DNA from: Kribbella italica
Lineage (GTDB): Bacteria; Actinomycetota; Actinomycetes; Propionibacteriales; Kribbellaceae
NCBI RefSeq assembly: GCF_014205135.1
Contig: NZ_JACHMY010000001.1
Coordinates: 5,456,001-5,520,000 of the forward strand
Direction of reading: 5' to 3'
DNA length: 64,000 nt
In this document: positions 45,201 through 53,177 of the stretch, in pieces
Layout of the letters: the number at the start of each line of letters is the position of its first letter
Position numbering within the stretch: the stretch's first letter is position 1
Translations under genes and position numbers: made by a program
Notes under the pieces: generated by a model
What the model saw: only the letters and a program-made list of their open reading frames with translations
What the model was told of the DNA's origin: nothing
Databases searched by the model: none

Positions 45201-45461
45201 AAGGACTGGTCCGGGCCGCAGGCGACGACCGCGCTGGCCGCGCTCACCGCGGCCGGCAAGGCGCTGCAGCGCAGCCGGGTCGACGGGTTCGCCGAGGACG
45301 ACGCGGTCGTCGCGGCGGCCCGCTGGATCGCGCAGGACGAGATCGGGCAGAACCTGGACGCTGCGGTGTCCAAGCTCACCGCGGACGCCGAGCACCTGGC
45401 GCTGACCGGTGATCTCGGTGGTGCGATCGCCAAGCTTGCGGCGGCGTACAAGCTGAAGTAG
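42279..45461 (+). CDS. Secreted GH3 beta-glycosidase with N-terminal carbohydrate-binding and Calx-beta domains
   Basis: 1060 residues. The ATG at 42279 has AGGGAG upstream; the signal peptide runs from RRRRR through LAVVAGLLPLGVASQAAA. Residues of about 50-220 resemble CBM11/CIA30-type jelly-rolls (FEGAEPF, YDISGYGGFSHNITF, IDQIEIYG). A Calx-beta module follows (VDYRSGTGTAGADDYAPVSG, about 230-345). The GH3 barrel starts near 360 (LAEKVGQMTQAE), with the KH motif LASAKHYVGDGGTTYG near 540 and the nucleophile Asp in GFVISDWQAID near 635. The alpha/beta sandwich contains KNDGNVLPL near 740. It probably releases glucose or xylose from plant-type glycans. A C-terminal helical tail of about 100 residues is unexplained. 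Confidence 0.92.
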   Translation: MPRWPGIRRRRRTVGVTVLAVVAGLLPLGVASQAAADDPVPTVLAAFEGAEPFAAPPGPGIFGFGSDADDSPTMQLQDRDDAPAGDKVLHGSYDISGYGGFSHNITFDQNPGNWSAYKGIRFWWYGQNTAPLPPGSGKRIFFEIKDGGANAEASELWNTSFTDDWQGWHLVEIPFSDLAYRGDYQPVGGIDQILNLTQMWGYAFTMPVGTPGEFAIDQIEIYGKADPALKASVVTDAGVYPVKEGGTAAVKIGLTTTGGVPLEEPVTVDYRSGTGTAGADDYAPVSGAFTFPVGTPSGTSHTVQVATRKDRSAEAAETIPVELTVTGAKAPATQPVVVINAHDLPYLNAKLPVKTRVNDLLKRMTLAEKVGQMTQAERNAVRTKSDIATYALGSLLSGGGSVPTPNTPASWAAMIDSFQLNAQATRLQIPLIYGVDAVHGHNNVIGATILPHNIGLGATRDPDLSRRTGEVAATEVRATGIPWDFAPCVCVVRDDRWGRSYEGFGEDPALVKAMATVITGMQGKADGSQLKQNNHVLASAKHYVGDGGTTYGSSTTGSYTIDQGVTEVTKQQLEAIHLDPFKTSVDLGVGTVMPSYSSVDIIGDDKPAVKMHGNAELINGVLKDRMGFDGFVISDWQAIDQLPGDYNSDIRTSINAGLDMIMVPTRYQEFTQGLTTEVTEGRVAQSRVDDAVRRILEQKFKLGLFEKPYSDTSKLAEIGGAKHRAVGREAAAKSQVLLKNDGNVLPLKSSAKVYVAGSNANDLGNQLGGWSISWQGGSGATTTGTTILDGIKQNVPTATFSQDASAPLEGHDVGVVVVGERPYAEGIGDVGNGHDLLLSDADKAAVDKVCAAMKCAVLVVSGRPQVVADQLGEIDALVASWLPGTEGAGVADVLFGKKPFSGRLPVTWPKAETQQPINVGDASYDPQYPYGWGLTTQAAARQKLLDAKISLLRKGLLDPNVLIAAISIDVALHVKDWSGPQATTALAALTAAGKALQRSRVDGFAEDDAVVAAARWIAQDEIGQNLDAAVSKLTADAEHLALTGDLGGAIAKLAAAYKLK

Positions 45462-45468
45462 GACAAGA

Positions 45469-45500
45469 AAGTGGGGCCCGGCTCGCGCCGGGCCCCACTT
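45469..45500. terminator. Bidirectional terminator between GH3 and MMPL genes
   Basis: A perfect 13-bp stem (AAGTGGGGCCCGG, 45469-45481, with 45488-45500) around a CTCGCG loop, centred between the converging stops at 45461 and 45502. Confidence 0.88.
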
Positions 45501-45501
45501 C

Positions 45502-47652
45502 TCAGACGGCGACCAACTCGCGTTCTGGTTCCGCTGTTGCTACTGGCAACTTGTTGGGCCACCAGGCCTTCCGGCCCAGCAGGACCAGGATGGCCGGCAG
45601 CATCACGATCCGGACCAGCGTGGCATCGACCAGGACCGCGACCGCCAGGCCGACGCCCATCTGCTTCATCTCGATCATGCCGAGCGTCGCGAAGAGCGCG
45701 AACACCGAGACCATCACCGCGGCCGCACTCGTCACCACACCGGCCGACTCGGTGATTCCGCGGCGAACCGCCTCGGCCGGGGCGAGCCCGTCCTGCACGG
45801 CTTCGCGGATCCGGCCGAGCACGAACACGTGGTAGTCCATCGACAGCCCGATCAGGATCACGAACAGGAACAGCGGGATCCACGAGATGACGAACCCGGG
45901 TGAGGTGAAGTCGAGCAGACCCTCGGCCCAGGTGTGCTGGAAGACCAGCGACAGCGCCCCGAAGCAGACCGCGACCGAGGCCAGGTTGAGCAGCGTCGTG
46001 ACGATCGCGATCGCCGGGCTGCGGAAGGTGAACAGCATCATCAGCAGCGTCAGACCGAGCACGAACGCGATCACGTACGGCAGCTTGTCGCGCTGGTTCG
46101 CGCCGTAGTCGACGCCGCTCGCGGTCTCACCGCCGACCGCCCAGGTTGCTCCCGGCATCGTGTCGAACGCCTGCGGCACGAGCGTGTCCCGCAGTTGGTT
46201 GAGCGCGACCTTCGCGTCCTCGCTGGTGTCCGGCAGGACCGAGACCAGGGTCAGTACGGCGGTGTCGCCCGCAGTCCGGACGGCCTGGCCGGGCGGGACG
46301 ACGAACTGCTTGCTCGCGACCGCTTCACGTTGCAGGGTGGCCAGGGCCTCGACGGGCGCCTTGCCGTCGGCCTTCGCCACGACGTCGTACGCCATGCCCT
46401 CGGACGGGAAGTTCGCCTGCAGCTGCTGCATCGTCTTCACCTCGGGGATGCTGTCCGGCAGCGTGTTCAGGCCACCCGGGTCGGTCTTCAGGCCGAGCGC
46501 CGGTACGGCGAGCGCGACCACCGCGACGGCCGACAGCAGCAGCGCGACCTTCGGGAAGCGCAGGACCGGAGCGACCAGGCGACGGCTGATGCCGCCGGGA
46601 CCGATCCGCCGGTTGAGCCGCCAGACGAGCGGGACGCGGGGACGGTCGACGCGGTGACCGAGCTTGGCCAGCAGGGCGGGCAGGACGGTGAGCGAACCGA
46701 GCACCGCGACCGCGACGACGACGATGGTGGCGGTGGCCATCGAGGAGAAGACCGGGTCCTGGGCGACGTACAGGCCGGCCATCGAGACGATGACGGCGAG
46801 ACCGGAGACAACCACCGAGTGTCCCGACGTGGCCGCGGCGATCTCGACGGCGTCGACCGTGCTGTGGCCGCGACGGCGTTCCTCGCGTTCGCGCTTGAGG
46901 TAGAACAGGGAGTAGTCGACGCCGACCGCCATGCCGATCAGCAGCACGACGTTGGCGACCGAGCCGCCGTCGGGGAACAGGTAGGACAGCGGCGCGTAGA
47001 AGCCGAGCGCCGCGCCGACGGCCGAGAACGCCAGCAGGACAGGGATTCCGGCCGCGATCAGGGCGCCGAAGACGAGCAGCATCAACGCGAAGGTGATCGG
47101 CAGGCTGAGCTTCTCGGCCTTGGCCAGGTCGCTGCCGACCTGCTTCCAGATCCCGGCGTCGAGAGACGCGCCACCGGTCTGCTGGATGCTCAGGCCCTGG
47201 TTGTTCTGCTGTACGTCGGCGGTGGCGGCGACGAGTTTCTCGACGTTGTCCGCGGCGTCGTCGGCACTGCCCTTCAGCTCGATCGGGAGCAGGGCCGCCT
47301 TGCCGTTCTCGGCCCAGACGGGCTCGCCGACTCCTGCGACCGAGTCGAGCGCGGTCAGCTTCTGCTTCAGCTGCGTCAGAGCGGTGGTCGCCTCGGTGCG
47401 GTTGAGCGGCCCATCAGGGTCGGTGACCAGAACGGTCTCACTCGGCTTGCCGTCGAGACCGGCCTGCTGAATCAGCTCCGCGGCCTGGCCGGACTGCCCG
47501 ACCCAGGTGTCGGCGGCCTTCGTCGTCTGCTTCGGAACCATCACGGACAACCCGACCGCGACGGCGACGAGGATCAGCCACAAGCCGATCGCCCGCCAAG
47601 GATGGGTAGCACTCCACCGCGCGGCCCGCACGGTCACGGATCCCCTGCTCAT
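45502..47652 (-). CDS. MMPL-family RND transporter
   Basis: 716 residues in the MMPL layout: a first helix (RAIGLWLILVAVAVGLSVMV), an extracytoplasmic domain of about 140 residues, five helices (ITFALMLLVFGALIAAG onward), a second helix/domain repeat, and five more helices. The proton-relay type motifs GMAVGVDYSLFYLKREREER (near residue 243) and ILIGLSMDYHVFVLGRIREA (near 615) are in both halves. Related proteins export lipids or drugs. There is no regulator in the immediate operon; the GlxA-type gene starts a separate unit 133 bp upstream on the same strand. Confidence 0.92.
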   Translation of the reverse strand: MSRGSVTVRAARWSATHPWRAIGLWLILVAVAVGLSVMVPKQTTKAADTWVGQSGQAAELIQQAGLDGKPSETVLVTDPDGPLNRTEATTALTQLKQKLTALDSVAGVGEPVWAENGKAALLPIELKGSADDAADNVEKLVAATADVQQNNQGLSIQQTGGASLDAGIWKQVGSDLAKAEKLSLPITFALMLLVFGALIAAGIPVLLAFSAVGAALGFYAPLSYLFPDGGSVANVVLLIGMAVGVDYSLFYLKREREERRRGHSTVDAVEIAAATSGHSVVVSGLAVIVSMAGLYVAQDPVFSSMATATIVVVAVAVLGSLTVLPALLAKLGHRVDRPRVPLVWRLNRRIGPGGISRRLVAPVLRFPKVALLLSAVAVVALAVPALGLKTDPGGLNTLPDSIPEVKTMQQLQANFPSEGMAYDVVAKADGKAPVEALATLQREAVASKQFVVPPGQAVRTAGDTAVLTLVSVLPDTSEDAKVALNQLRDTLVPQAFDTMPGATWAVGGETASGVDYGANQRDKLPYVIAFVLGLTLLMMLFTFRSPAIAIVTTLLNLASVAVCFGALSLVFQHTWAEGLLDFTSPGFVISWIPLFLFVILIGLSMDYHVFVLGRIREAVQDGLAPAEAVRRGITESAGVVTSAAAVMVSVFALFATLGMIEMKQMGVGLAVAVLVDATLVRIVMLPAILVLLGRKAWWPNKLPVATAEPERELVAV

Positions 47653-47785
47653 ATTGCTGCCCTCTCGCCAACCCCGCCCGGGCTCTCTGCCCGCTTACCA
47701 AGAGACTGTCGGCAAAAGGCAGGGTTCTCAGGAGACGCAACTCCCCAAGGGGGGTAGAGGAAAGTCCACCCCGGAGTACAGGGAG

Positions 47786-48706
47786 TCAGGCCGTGGCGGC
47801 GGGGGTGCGGGAGCGGAGGCGGCGGAGCATTCTGGGGTCTTCGAAGCCGACTACCCTCGACGCCGATTCGACGGTGGTGCCGTGGGCTATCAGGTGTTCG
47901 GCTCGTTCCAGTCTCAGGAGTTGCTGGTAGCGGAGCGGGGTGAGGCCCGTGGCGGCGGTGAAGACTCGGGTGAGGGTGCGTTCGCTGACGCCGGCGGCGC
48001 GGGCGAGGTCGGCCAGCGGCAGGCGGTCGGCGTACCGGCTGTCGATGACGTCCTGGACGCGGTGGGCGAGATCGCTGAGGTGACCGCGGTGCCGCAGCAT
48101 CGCGCTCTCCTGCAGCTCGTCGCCGTTGCGGCGGGCGTAGACGACCATCTCGCGCGCGATCCGCGCCGCGGCGACCGCGCCGTGCTCGACGGCGACCAGG
48201 TGCAGCGCGAGGTCGATCCCGCTCGCGATCCCCGCCGACGTGATCACCCGCTCGTCCATCACGTACAGGACGTCGCGCACGATGTTCGCCTTCGGGTACC
48301 GCGCCGCGAGCTCCTCGGTCAGGTCGTGGTGCGTCGTGTACCGCCGCCCGTCGAGCAGCCCGGCGGCACCGAGCGCGTCGGCTCCCGAGCAGACACTCGC
48401 CACCGACCCACCCGACGCATGATGCGTCCGCAGCACCTGCTTGGACCGCGCCGAGATCGGCGGCCACGGCGACAACCGCGGCGACCGCCATCCCGGTACG
48501 ACGATCAGGTCGTCCCGCCCGAGCTCCGGCCACGCCAACGAGGCCTTGACCGGCACCCCCTGCGCCGTCGACACCTCCTCGGTCTCCGCCACGTAGTACA
48601 GCTGATAGCCGTACCCGAGGTCGGCGGCAGTGGAGAAGACCTGCGCCGGCCCGGCGAGATCGAGCAGGTGCAGCCGTGGGACCAGGAAGAAGACGACCTT
48701 GCGCAT
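47786..48706 (-). CDS. GlxA-type AraC family regulator (DJ-1/PfpI domain + HTH)
   Basis: 306 residues. The N-terminal DJ-1/PfpI-like domain carries the cysteine elbow VASVCSGADALGAAGLLDGRR near residue 105; the C-terminal AraC HTH is LPLADLARAAGVSERTLTRVFTAATG followed by LTPLRYQQLLRLERAEHLI. It is full length compared with the broken relative at 53178. It lies 7 bp downstream of the cysteine hydrolase gene on the same strand, so they form an operon, and the regulator may control that hydrolase or the neighbouring MMPL gene. The ATG at 48704-48706 (MRKVVFF) is favoured over an upstream in-frame ATG. Confidence 0.88.
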   Translation of the reverse strand: MRKVVFFLVPRLHLLDLAGPAQVFSTAADLGYGYQLYYVAETEEVSTAQGVPVKASLAWPELGRDDLIVVPGWRSPRLSPWPPISARSKQVLRTHHASGGSVASVCSGADALGAAGLLDGRRYTTHHDLTEELAARYPKANIVRDVLYVMDERVITSAGIASGIDLALHLVAVEHGAVAAARIAREMVVYARRNGDELQESAMLRHRGHLSDLAHRVQDVIDSRYADRLPLADLARAAGVSERTLTRVFTAATGLTPLRYQQLLRLERAEHLIAHGTTVESASRVVGFEDPRMLRRLRSRTPAATA

Positions 48707-48713
48707 GATCCGG

Positions 48714-49313
48714 TCAGGATCCCACAAGGACGCCGGCCTGCTCGTCGAGCGTCCGGATGGTGGCGAACCGTCCCGCCAGCGCGTACTCGGTCCGCTCCAC
48801 GACGACCGCCGGCATCAGCGTCCGCGGGTCGGCCAGCACCTCGTCGAGCGAGGTGTCCCACGGCAGCGTCCAGTGCGGCAGCGGCGTCGTCGCGGTCGCC
48901 TCGGTGACGAACACCACGTCGTACCCGAGGTCGGACGCGACCCGCGTGGTCGTCTCGCAGCACTGCTCGGTCCGGATCCCGCTGATCACCAGCTCGCGGA
49001 TCCCGTGCTGAGTGAGCAGCTGCTGCAGATTCGTGGTGGTGAAGGCGTTGTGCGACGTCTTGCGGATCACCGGCTCGCCGTCGCGAGGCTCGAGCCCCTC
49101 GATCAGCCGGACGTGCCCGTTCGCCGGGTCGAACGCGCCACCGGTCCCGGGCTCGGTGTGCAGGACCCACACGACCAGGTCGCCGCGGTCGCGCGCGGCG
49201 TCGACCAGGCGGTTGACGCGGTCGGCGATGTCGGGGTGGTTCACGGCCTGCCAGTTCGGGCGGACCCGGAAGGACTCCTGGACGTCGATCACGATCAGCG
49301 CTGTCTGTGTCAT
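48714..49313 (-). CDS. Isochorismatase-family cysteine hydrolase
   Basis: 199 residues. The triad is visible: Asp in ALIVIDVQESF near residue 9, Lys in VIRKTSHNAF near 82, Cys in IRTEQCCETTTRVASDLGY near 120. This family includes nicotinamidases, N-carbamoyl hydrolases and isochorismatases; the sequence does not separate these. It is the promoter-proximal gene of a pair with the GlxA-type regulator (7-bp gap). Its ATG at 49311-49313 is 224 bp from the divergent aldose epimerase gene. Confidence 0.87.
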   Translation of the reverse strand: MTQTALIVIDVQESFRVRPNWQAVNHPDIADRVNRLVDAARDRGDLVVWVLHTEPGTGGAFDPANGHVRLIEGLEPRDGEPVIRKTSHNAFTTTNLQQLLTQHGIRELVISGIRTEQCCETTTRVASDLGYDVVFVTEATATTPLPHWTLPWDTSLDEVLADPRTLMPAVVVERTEYALAGRFATIRTLDEQAGVLVGS

Positions 49314-49490
49314 ACCCCCAGCCTGCTTGTACGGCGTTCGCGGCGACAGGCAACATCGCGACCCGCGGCGGACCGATCCGGTCAACCCATCGGCCATCAC
49401 GCCACGACGCCGTCAGTCATCGGACGAATCCGAACGGTTACGAACTGTTCCAAACATCGGACATCGGTGCTTACAGTGCCCGAGGCGGTG

Positions 49491-49504
49491 TGAGAACGCT
49501 CTCG
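49491..49504. promoter_or_regulatory. LacI-family operator upstream of the aldose epimerase gene
   Basis: TGAGAACGCTCTCG, 34 bp before the start codon, differs from the site before the GH3 gene (42166) at only three of 14 positions. Placement between promoter and start fits repression. Confidence 0.72.
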
Positions 49505-49537
49505 CCGCCCACCCGCCCAACCGACTGAGGGGACTTC

Positions 49538-50749
49538 ATGACCGACCACCTGCCTCGTCGCCACGTCCTGCGAACCGCCGGCGCCCTCGGACTCGGCGCC
49601 GTCACGGCCGGGGCACTGACCAGCCCCGCCGGCGCCGAACCGGCGGCTACTACAGTCGCGTCCATGGGTTCACACCACGGCCGCCTGTCCATCCGCAAGG
49701 ACCCGTTCGGCACCACCCCAGAAGGGGCCGGCGTCGACGTGTACACCTTCTCCAACGGTCGAGTGACCGTCTCGATGCTGACCTGGGGTGCCACCATCCA
49801 GCGGGTCGAGACCCCGGACCGCCGGGGCCGCACCGAGAACATCAGCCTCGGCTTCGACAACCTGCCCGACTACGCCAAGCTCAGTCCGTACTTCGGCGCG
49901 ACCATCGGCCGCTACGGCAACCGGATCGCGAAGGGTCAGTTCTCGATCGACGGGAACAAGTACCAGATCCCGGTCAACGACGGCGAGAACGCATTGCACG
50001 GTGGCACCCTCGGCTTCGACAAGAAGGTCTGGAAGGCGAAGGTCGTGCAGACCTCGTCGCACGTCGGGGTCGCGTTCACCTACGTCAGCCCGGACGGCGA
50101 GATGGGCTTCCCCGGCACGCTGACCACCACGGTCACCTACACGCTCGACTTCGACGACGACCTGCGGATCGACTACCACGCGACCGTCGCCGGCAAGCCG
50201 ACCGTGCTGAACCTGACCAACCACGTCTACTTCAACCTGGCCGGTGAGGGCAGCGGCTCGATCGAGGGCCACGTGCTGGAGCTGAACGCACCGTCGTACA
50301 CGCCGGTGGACTCGGGCCTGATCCCGACCGGCGAGATCGCGCCGGTGGCCGGTACGCCGTTCGACTTCCGCCGGCCGACCGCGATCGGCAAGCGGCTGCG
50401 CGAGGACCACCCCCAACTGGTGATCGGGCGTGGCTACGACCACAACTTCGTGCTCGGCGGCAAGGCCGGCCACGACGGGCTGCGGTTCGCCGGCCGGTTC
50501 ACCGATCCCGGGAGCGGCCGGACGGTTTCGGTCCGCACGGCCGAGCCGGGCGCGCAGTTCTACAGCGGCAACTTCCTCGACGGCACCTTCCAGGGGATCG
50601 GCGGCAAGACCTACCGCCAGGGCGACGCGTTCGCCTTCGAGACCCAGCACTTCCCCGACTCCCCCAACCAGCCGAACTTCCCGTCGACGGTCCTGCGCCC
50701 CGGCCAGACCTACTCGACCCGCACGATCTACTCCTTCGGCACCAAGTAG
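49538..50749 (+). CDS. Secreted (Tat) aldose 1-epimerase
   Basis: 403 residues. A twin-arginine signal begins at LPRRHVLRTAGALGLGAVTAG and ends near SPAGA. The mutarotase domain follows: LTWGATIQRVETPD, YFGATIGRYGNRIAKG near residue 118, ENALHGGTLGFDKKVW (His) near 148, LTNHVYFNLAGEGSG (second His) near 225, and the catalytic Glu region in FETQHFPDSPNQPNFP near 365. It equilibrates sugar anomers, here outside the cytoplasm, which suits cooperation with extracellular glycosidases such as the GH3 enzyme that shares its operator. Confidence 0.92.
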   Translation: MTDHLPRRHVLRTAGALGLGAVTAGALTSPAGAEPAATTVASMGSHHGRLSIRKDPFGTTPEGAGVDVYTFSNGRVTVSMLTWGATIQRVETPDRRGRTENISLGFDNLPDYAKLSPYFGATIGRYGNRIAKGQFSIDGNKYQIPVNDGENALHGGTLGFDKKVWKAKVVQTSSHVGVAFTYVSPDGEMGFPGTLTTTVTYTLDFDDDLRIDYHATVAGKPTVLNLTNHVYFNLAGEGSGSIEGHVLELNAPSYTPVDSGLIPTGEIAPVAGTPFDFRRPTAIGKRLREDHPQLVIGRGYDHNFVLGGKAGHDGLRFAGRFTDPGSGRTVSVRTAEPGAQFYSGNFLDGTFQGIGGKTYRQGDAFAFETQHFPDSPNQPNFPSTVLRPGQTYSTRTIYSFGTK

Positions 50750-50755
50750 TCCGTC

Positions 50756-50785
50756 GGCCCCGGGACTCGCGCGGGTCCCGGGGCC
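50756..50785 (+). terminator. Terminator after the aldose epimerase gene
   Basis: A perfect 11-bp stem (GGCCCCGGGAC, 50756-50766, with 50775-50785) around an 8-base loop, six bases after the stop codon. Confidence 0.85.
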
Positions 50786-50885
50786 GCAACTTTCGGTGGA
50801 CGGGGAAAGGGCCGCCCGGGGGACGTGCCGGAGGGTGTGGTTCGCGAAGAGTTGGTCGCGTCCACAGAATCGTCCGGAGGGACCC

Positions 50886-52385
50886 ATGAAACGCACAGCC
50901 GTACCGTTGACCGTCGCCGTCGCCTCGCTGGCGGTCGCTCTGGTCCCGGGAATCTCGCCCGCGAGCTCCGCCGCGACGCAGGCACCACCTGGTGGCATCC
51001 AGTGGGAGAAGTGTCCGCCCGAGATCGCGCCCGTGCCGATCCCGGAAGGGATGCAGTGCGGCACGCTGAAGGTTCCGCTGGACTACAGCAAGCCCGACGG
51101 CCGGAAGATCGACCTCGCCGTCTCGCGCCTGCCCAGCACGAAACCCGGCGCGCGGCGCGGCATCTTACTGACCAACCCCGGCGGCCCTAGCGCCGGGCAG
51201 AACTACCCGGCCTTCCTGGTCGCGACCGGTCTCCCGCAGAGCGTGCGCGACAGCTACGACGTGATCGGGATGGACCCCCGTGGCCTCGGCAAGAGCACCC
51301 CGGTGACCTGCGATCTCACACCGAGCCAGCTGGGAACCGGCAACATCCCGCCGTACGCGAAGAACGCCGCGGACGTGGCCAAGCACGCCGCGGTCATGCA
51401 GCAGGTCGCCAAACAGTGCGCCACCTCGAAGACCGCGTGGATGCTGCCGCACATCAGCGCTGCCAACACCGCCCGCGACCTGGACAGCATCCGGATCGCG
51501 TTCGGCGAGTCCAAGATCTCCTACGCCGGCGCCTCCTGGGGCACCTACCTCGGCGCGGTCTACACCACGATGTTCCCCCAGCACAGCGACCGGATCGTGC
51601 TGGACAGCAACCTCGGCCCCGGCGGCTGGGACTATCCCAGCAACAGGCTCTGGTCCCAAGGTGTCCAGGACCGCTTCCCGGACTTCGCCAAGTTCGCCGC
51701 GGCGAACCACCGCGAGTACGGTCTCGGCCGTACGCCGGCGCAGGTGACCGCGAAATTCCACGAACTCGCCGCGCGGCTGGAGAAGAACCCGATCCAGACA
51801 CCGGACGGCCCGTTCGACGCGATCGCGTTCCGGCTGATCAACTTCGGGCTCCTCTACGGCCCCACCCAGGCCCCGCTCCTGGCCGGGATCTGGAAAGCCG
51901 TCGACGCGAACCAGCCGCCGCCCCCACTGCCCGGCGACCCCGCCGGCGCCGAAAGCCTCATCTCCGGGCGCTACTACATGATCTGCAACGACTCCCGCTG
52001 GCCGCAATCGGTCAAGACCTACCAGCGCAACGTCGCCGTCGACCGGATCAAGTACCCGCTGTTCGGCGCGGCCGGCGCCAACATCACCCCCTGCGCCTAC
52101 TGGCCCGACCCGGCCGAGAAGCCCGTCCGGATCACCGACCGCGGCCCGTCCAACGTCCTGATGGTCCAGAACCTCCGCGACCCTGCCACCCCGCTCGCCG
52201 GAGCCAAGCAACTCCGCAAGGCCCTCGGCGACCGAGCCGTGATGGTCACCGCCGACCAGGGCGGCCACGGCGTCTACCCGCTGGGCAAGAACCGGTGCGC
52301 GAATCACGCGGTGACGACGTTCCTCACCACCGGCGAACGCCCGCAGCGCGACTACCACTGCACGGCCGACGCCGAGCCGCGGTGA
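50886..52385 (+). CDS. Secreted alpha/beta hydrolase, S33 tripeptidyl aminopeptidase (TAP) type
   Basis: 499 residues. The ATG at 50886 has GGAGGGACCC upstream; a signal peptide (VPLTVAVASLAVALVPGISPASSAA) follows. The fold markers are TNPGGPSAGQNYPAF (oxyanion region), IGMDPRGLGKSTPV, the nucleophile in ISYAGASWGTYLGAVY near residue 215, the acid in VQNLRDPATPLAGA near 430 and the His in ADQGGHGVYPLGKNRC near 460. This matches the Streptomyces secreted tripeptidyl aminopeptidase family (SlpD/Tap-like). It removes short peptides from the N-termini of extracellular substrates. Confidence 0.9.
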   Translation: MKRTAVPLTVAVASLAVALVPGISPASSAATQAPPGGIQWEKCPPEIAPVPIPEGMQCGTLKVPLDYSKPDGRKIDLAVSRLPSTKPGARRGILLTNPGGPSAGQNYPAFLVATGLPQSVRDSYDVIGMDPRGLGKSTPVTCDLTPSQLGTGNIPPYAKNAADVAKHAAVMQQVAKQCATSKTAWMLPHISAANTARDLDSIRIAFGESKISYAGASWGTYLGAVYTTMFPQHSDRIVLDSNLGPGGWDYPSNRLWSQGVQDRFPDFAKFAAANHREYGLGRTPAQVTAKFHELAARLEKNPIQTPDGPFDAIAFRLINFGLLYGPTQAPLLAGIWKAVDANQPPPPLPGDPAGAESLISGRYYMICNDSRWPQSVKTYQRNVAVDRIKYPLFGAAGANITPCAYWPDPAEKPVRITDRGPSNVLMVQNLRDPATPLAGAKQLRKALGDRAVMVTADQGGHGVYPLGKNRCANHAVTTFLTTGERPQRDYHCTADAEPR

Positions 52386-52406
52386 GCCAGGCGCCCACCT
52401 TGACCA

Positions 52407-52505
52407 GGTAGTCGCGGAGCTCGATGTCGATGCCGGTCGCAGTCCTCGGGGCGAGGAGGCGGCCGGCATCGCTGTTGCCGACGATCTTGGCGCAGCGCTT
52501 CATGA
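52407..52505 (-). pseudogene. Remnant of the 3' end of the FAD monooxygenase gene
   Basis: This segment copies the C-terminal coding end of the intact FAD monooxygenase at 53872-55068. 52407-52429 is identical to 53913-53935, and 52430-52504 matches 54009-54083 with about five mismatches; the 24 codons between (about 53936-54007) are cleanly deleted in frame. In the minus frame it reads MKRCAKIVGNSDAGRLL and then ATGIDIELRDY. It is 13 bp from the end of the DJ-1-like gene and has no start of its own. Confidence 0.85.
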
Positions 52506-52518
52506 GGCAACCGATCCG

Positions 52519-53106
52519 TCATCGGCGCCAGACGGTGCCCTGCCGGTCCCGGCCGATCCACTGTTCCAGCGCCACCACCTCGGCGGCCGCACCGAGCTCG
52601 CGTTCCAGCAGCCAGCACGCAAGGTCGACGCCAGCGAACCACCCGGTGCCACAGGTGACCAGGTCCCCGTCGTCGACGACCCGCGCGTCGATCACCTCGG
52701 CCCATTCGGCCAGCCGCTCGAGATCCACCCGATGGGTGGTCGCCGGCCGACCGGCGATCAGCCCGGCCGCGCCGAGCAGGAGTGCGCCGGAGTCGATCCC
52801 CGCCAGGACGAGTCGGTCCCCACCGACGGCCTTCGCCTCGGCCAGCTGCCGGGGAATGACCCCGCTCGCGATCTCCTCCACGATCCAGCCGCCGGACACC
52901 GCGAGCACGCGGGCCGTCTCCGGCGACCACGGCACCAGGTCCCCGAACGTCGTCCCGTAACAGCCGGTCACCTGGGTGCGGCCGTCCGCCGTCACGAGGT
53001 ACGGCTCCACCGCCAGCCCGCGCCGCCGAGCATTGGCGAACACCGTGTACGTCGCCAGCGCGTCGAGCTCGGCGACTCCTTCGAACATCAGTACGTCGAT
53101 CCGCAT
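52519..53106 (-). CDS. DJ-1/PfpI-like protein without the usual nucleophilic cysteine
   Basis: 195 residues, single DJ-1/PfpI (GATase-1-like) domain. The fold landmarks are VLMFEGVAELDALATYTVF near the start, ARVLAVSGGWIVEE near residue 66 and VTCGTGWFAGVDLACWLL near 148. Where relatives have the nucleophile elbow (I-C-T/S-G-A), this protein reads LAGIDSGALLLGAAGLI near 103, so the cysteine is replaced. It may be a non-catalytic sensor or have drifted. It is divergent from the broken GlxA-type regulator (71-bp gap), which contains a related domain. Both neighbours are decayed, so this gene may be on the same path. Confidence 0.82.
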   Translation of the reverse strand: MRIDVLMFEGVAELDALATYTVFANARRRGLAVEPYLVTADGRTQVTGCYGTTFGDLVPWSPETARVLAVSGGWIVEEIASGVIPRQLAEAKAVGGDRLVLAGIDSGALLLGAAGLIAGRPATTHRVDLERLAEWAEVIDARVVDDGDLVTCGTGWFAGVDLACWLLERELGAAAEVVALEQWIGRDRQGTVWRR

Positions 53107-53177
53107 CTGGCCATCGTCGTTCCGGCGGAGCAGCGAAACCCAGTCGCGGGAGAGACAGCATTGGCTAGATTCGAGCC

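Noticed and set aside
42489-45395. A 968-codon minus-strand frame opposite the GH3 gene
   Set aside because: Val/Asp/Arg-rich translation with no domain; the GH3 frame contains all family motifs.
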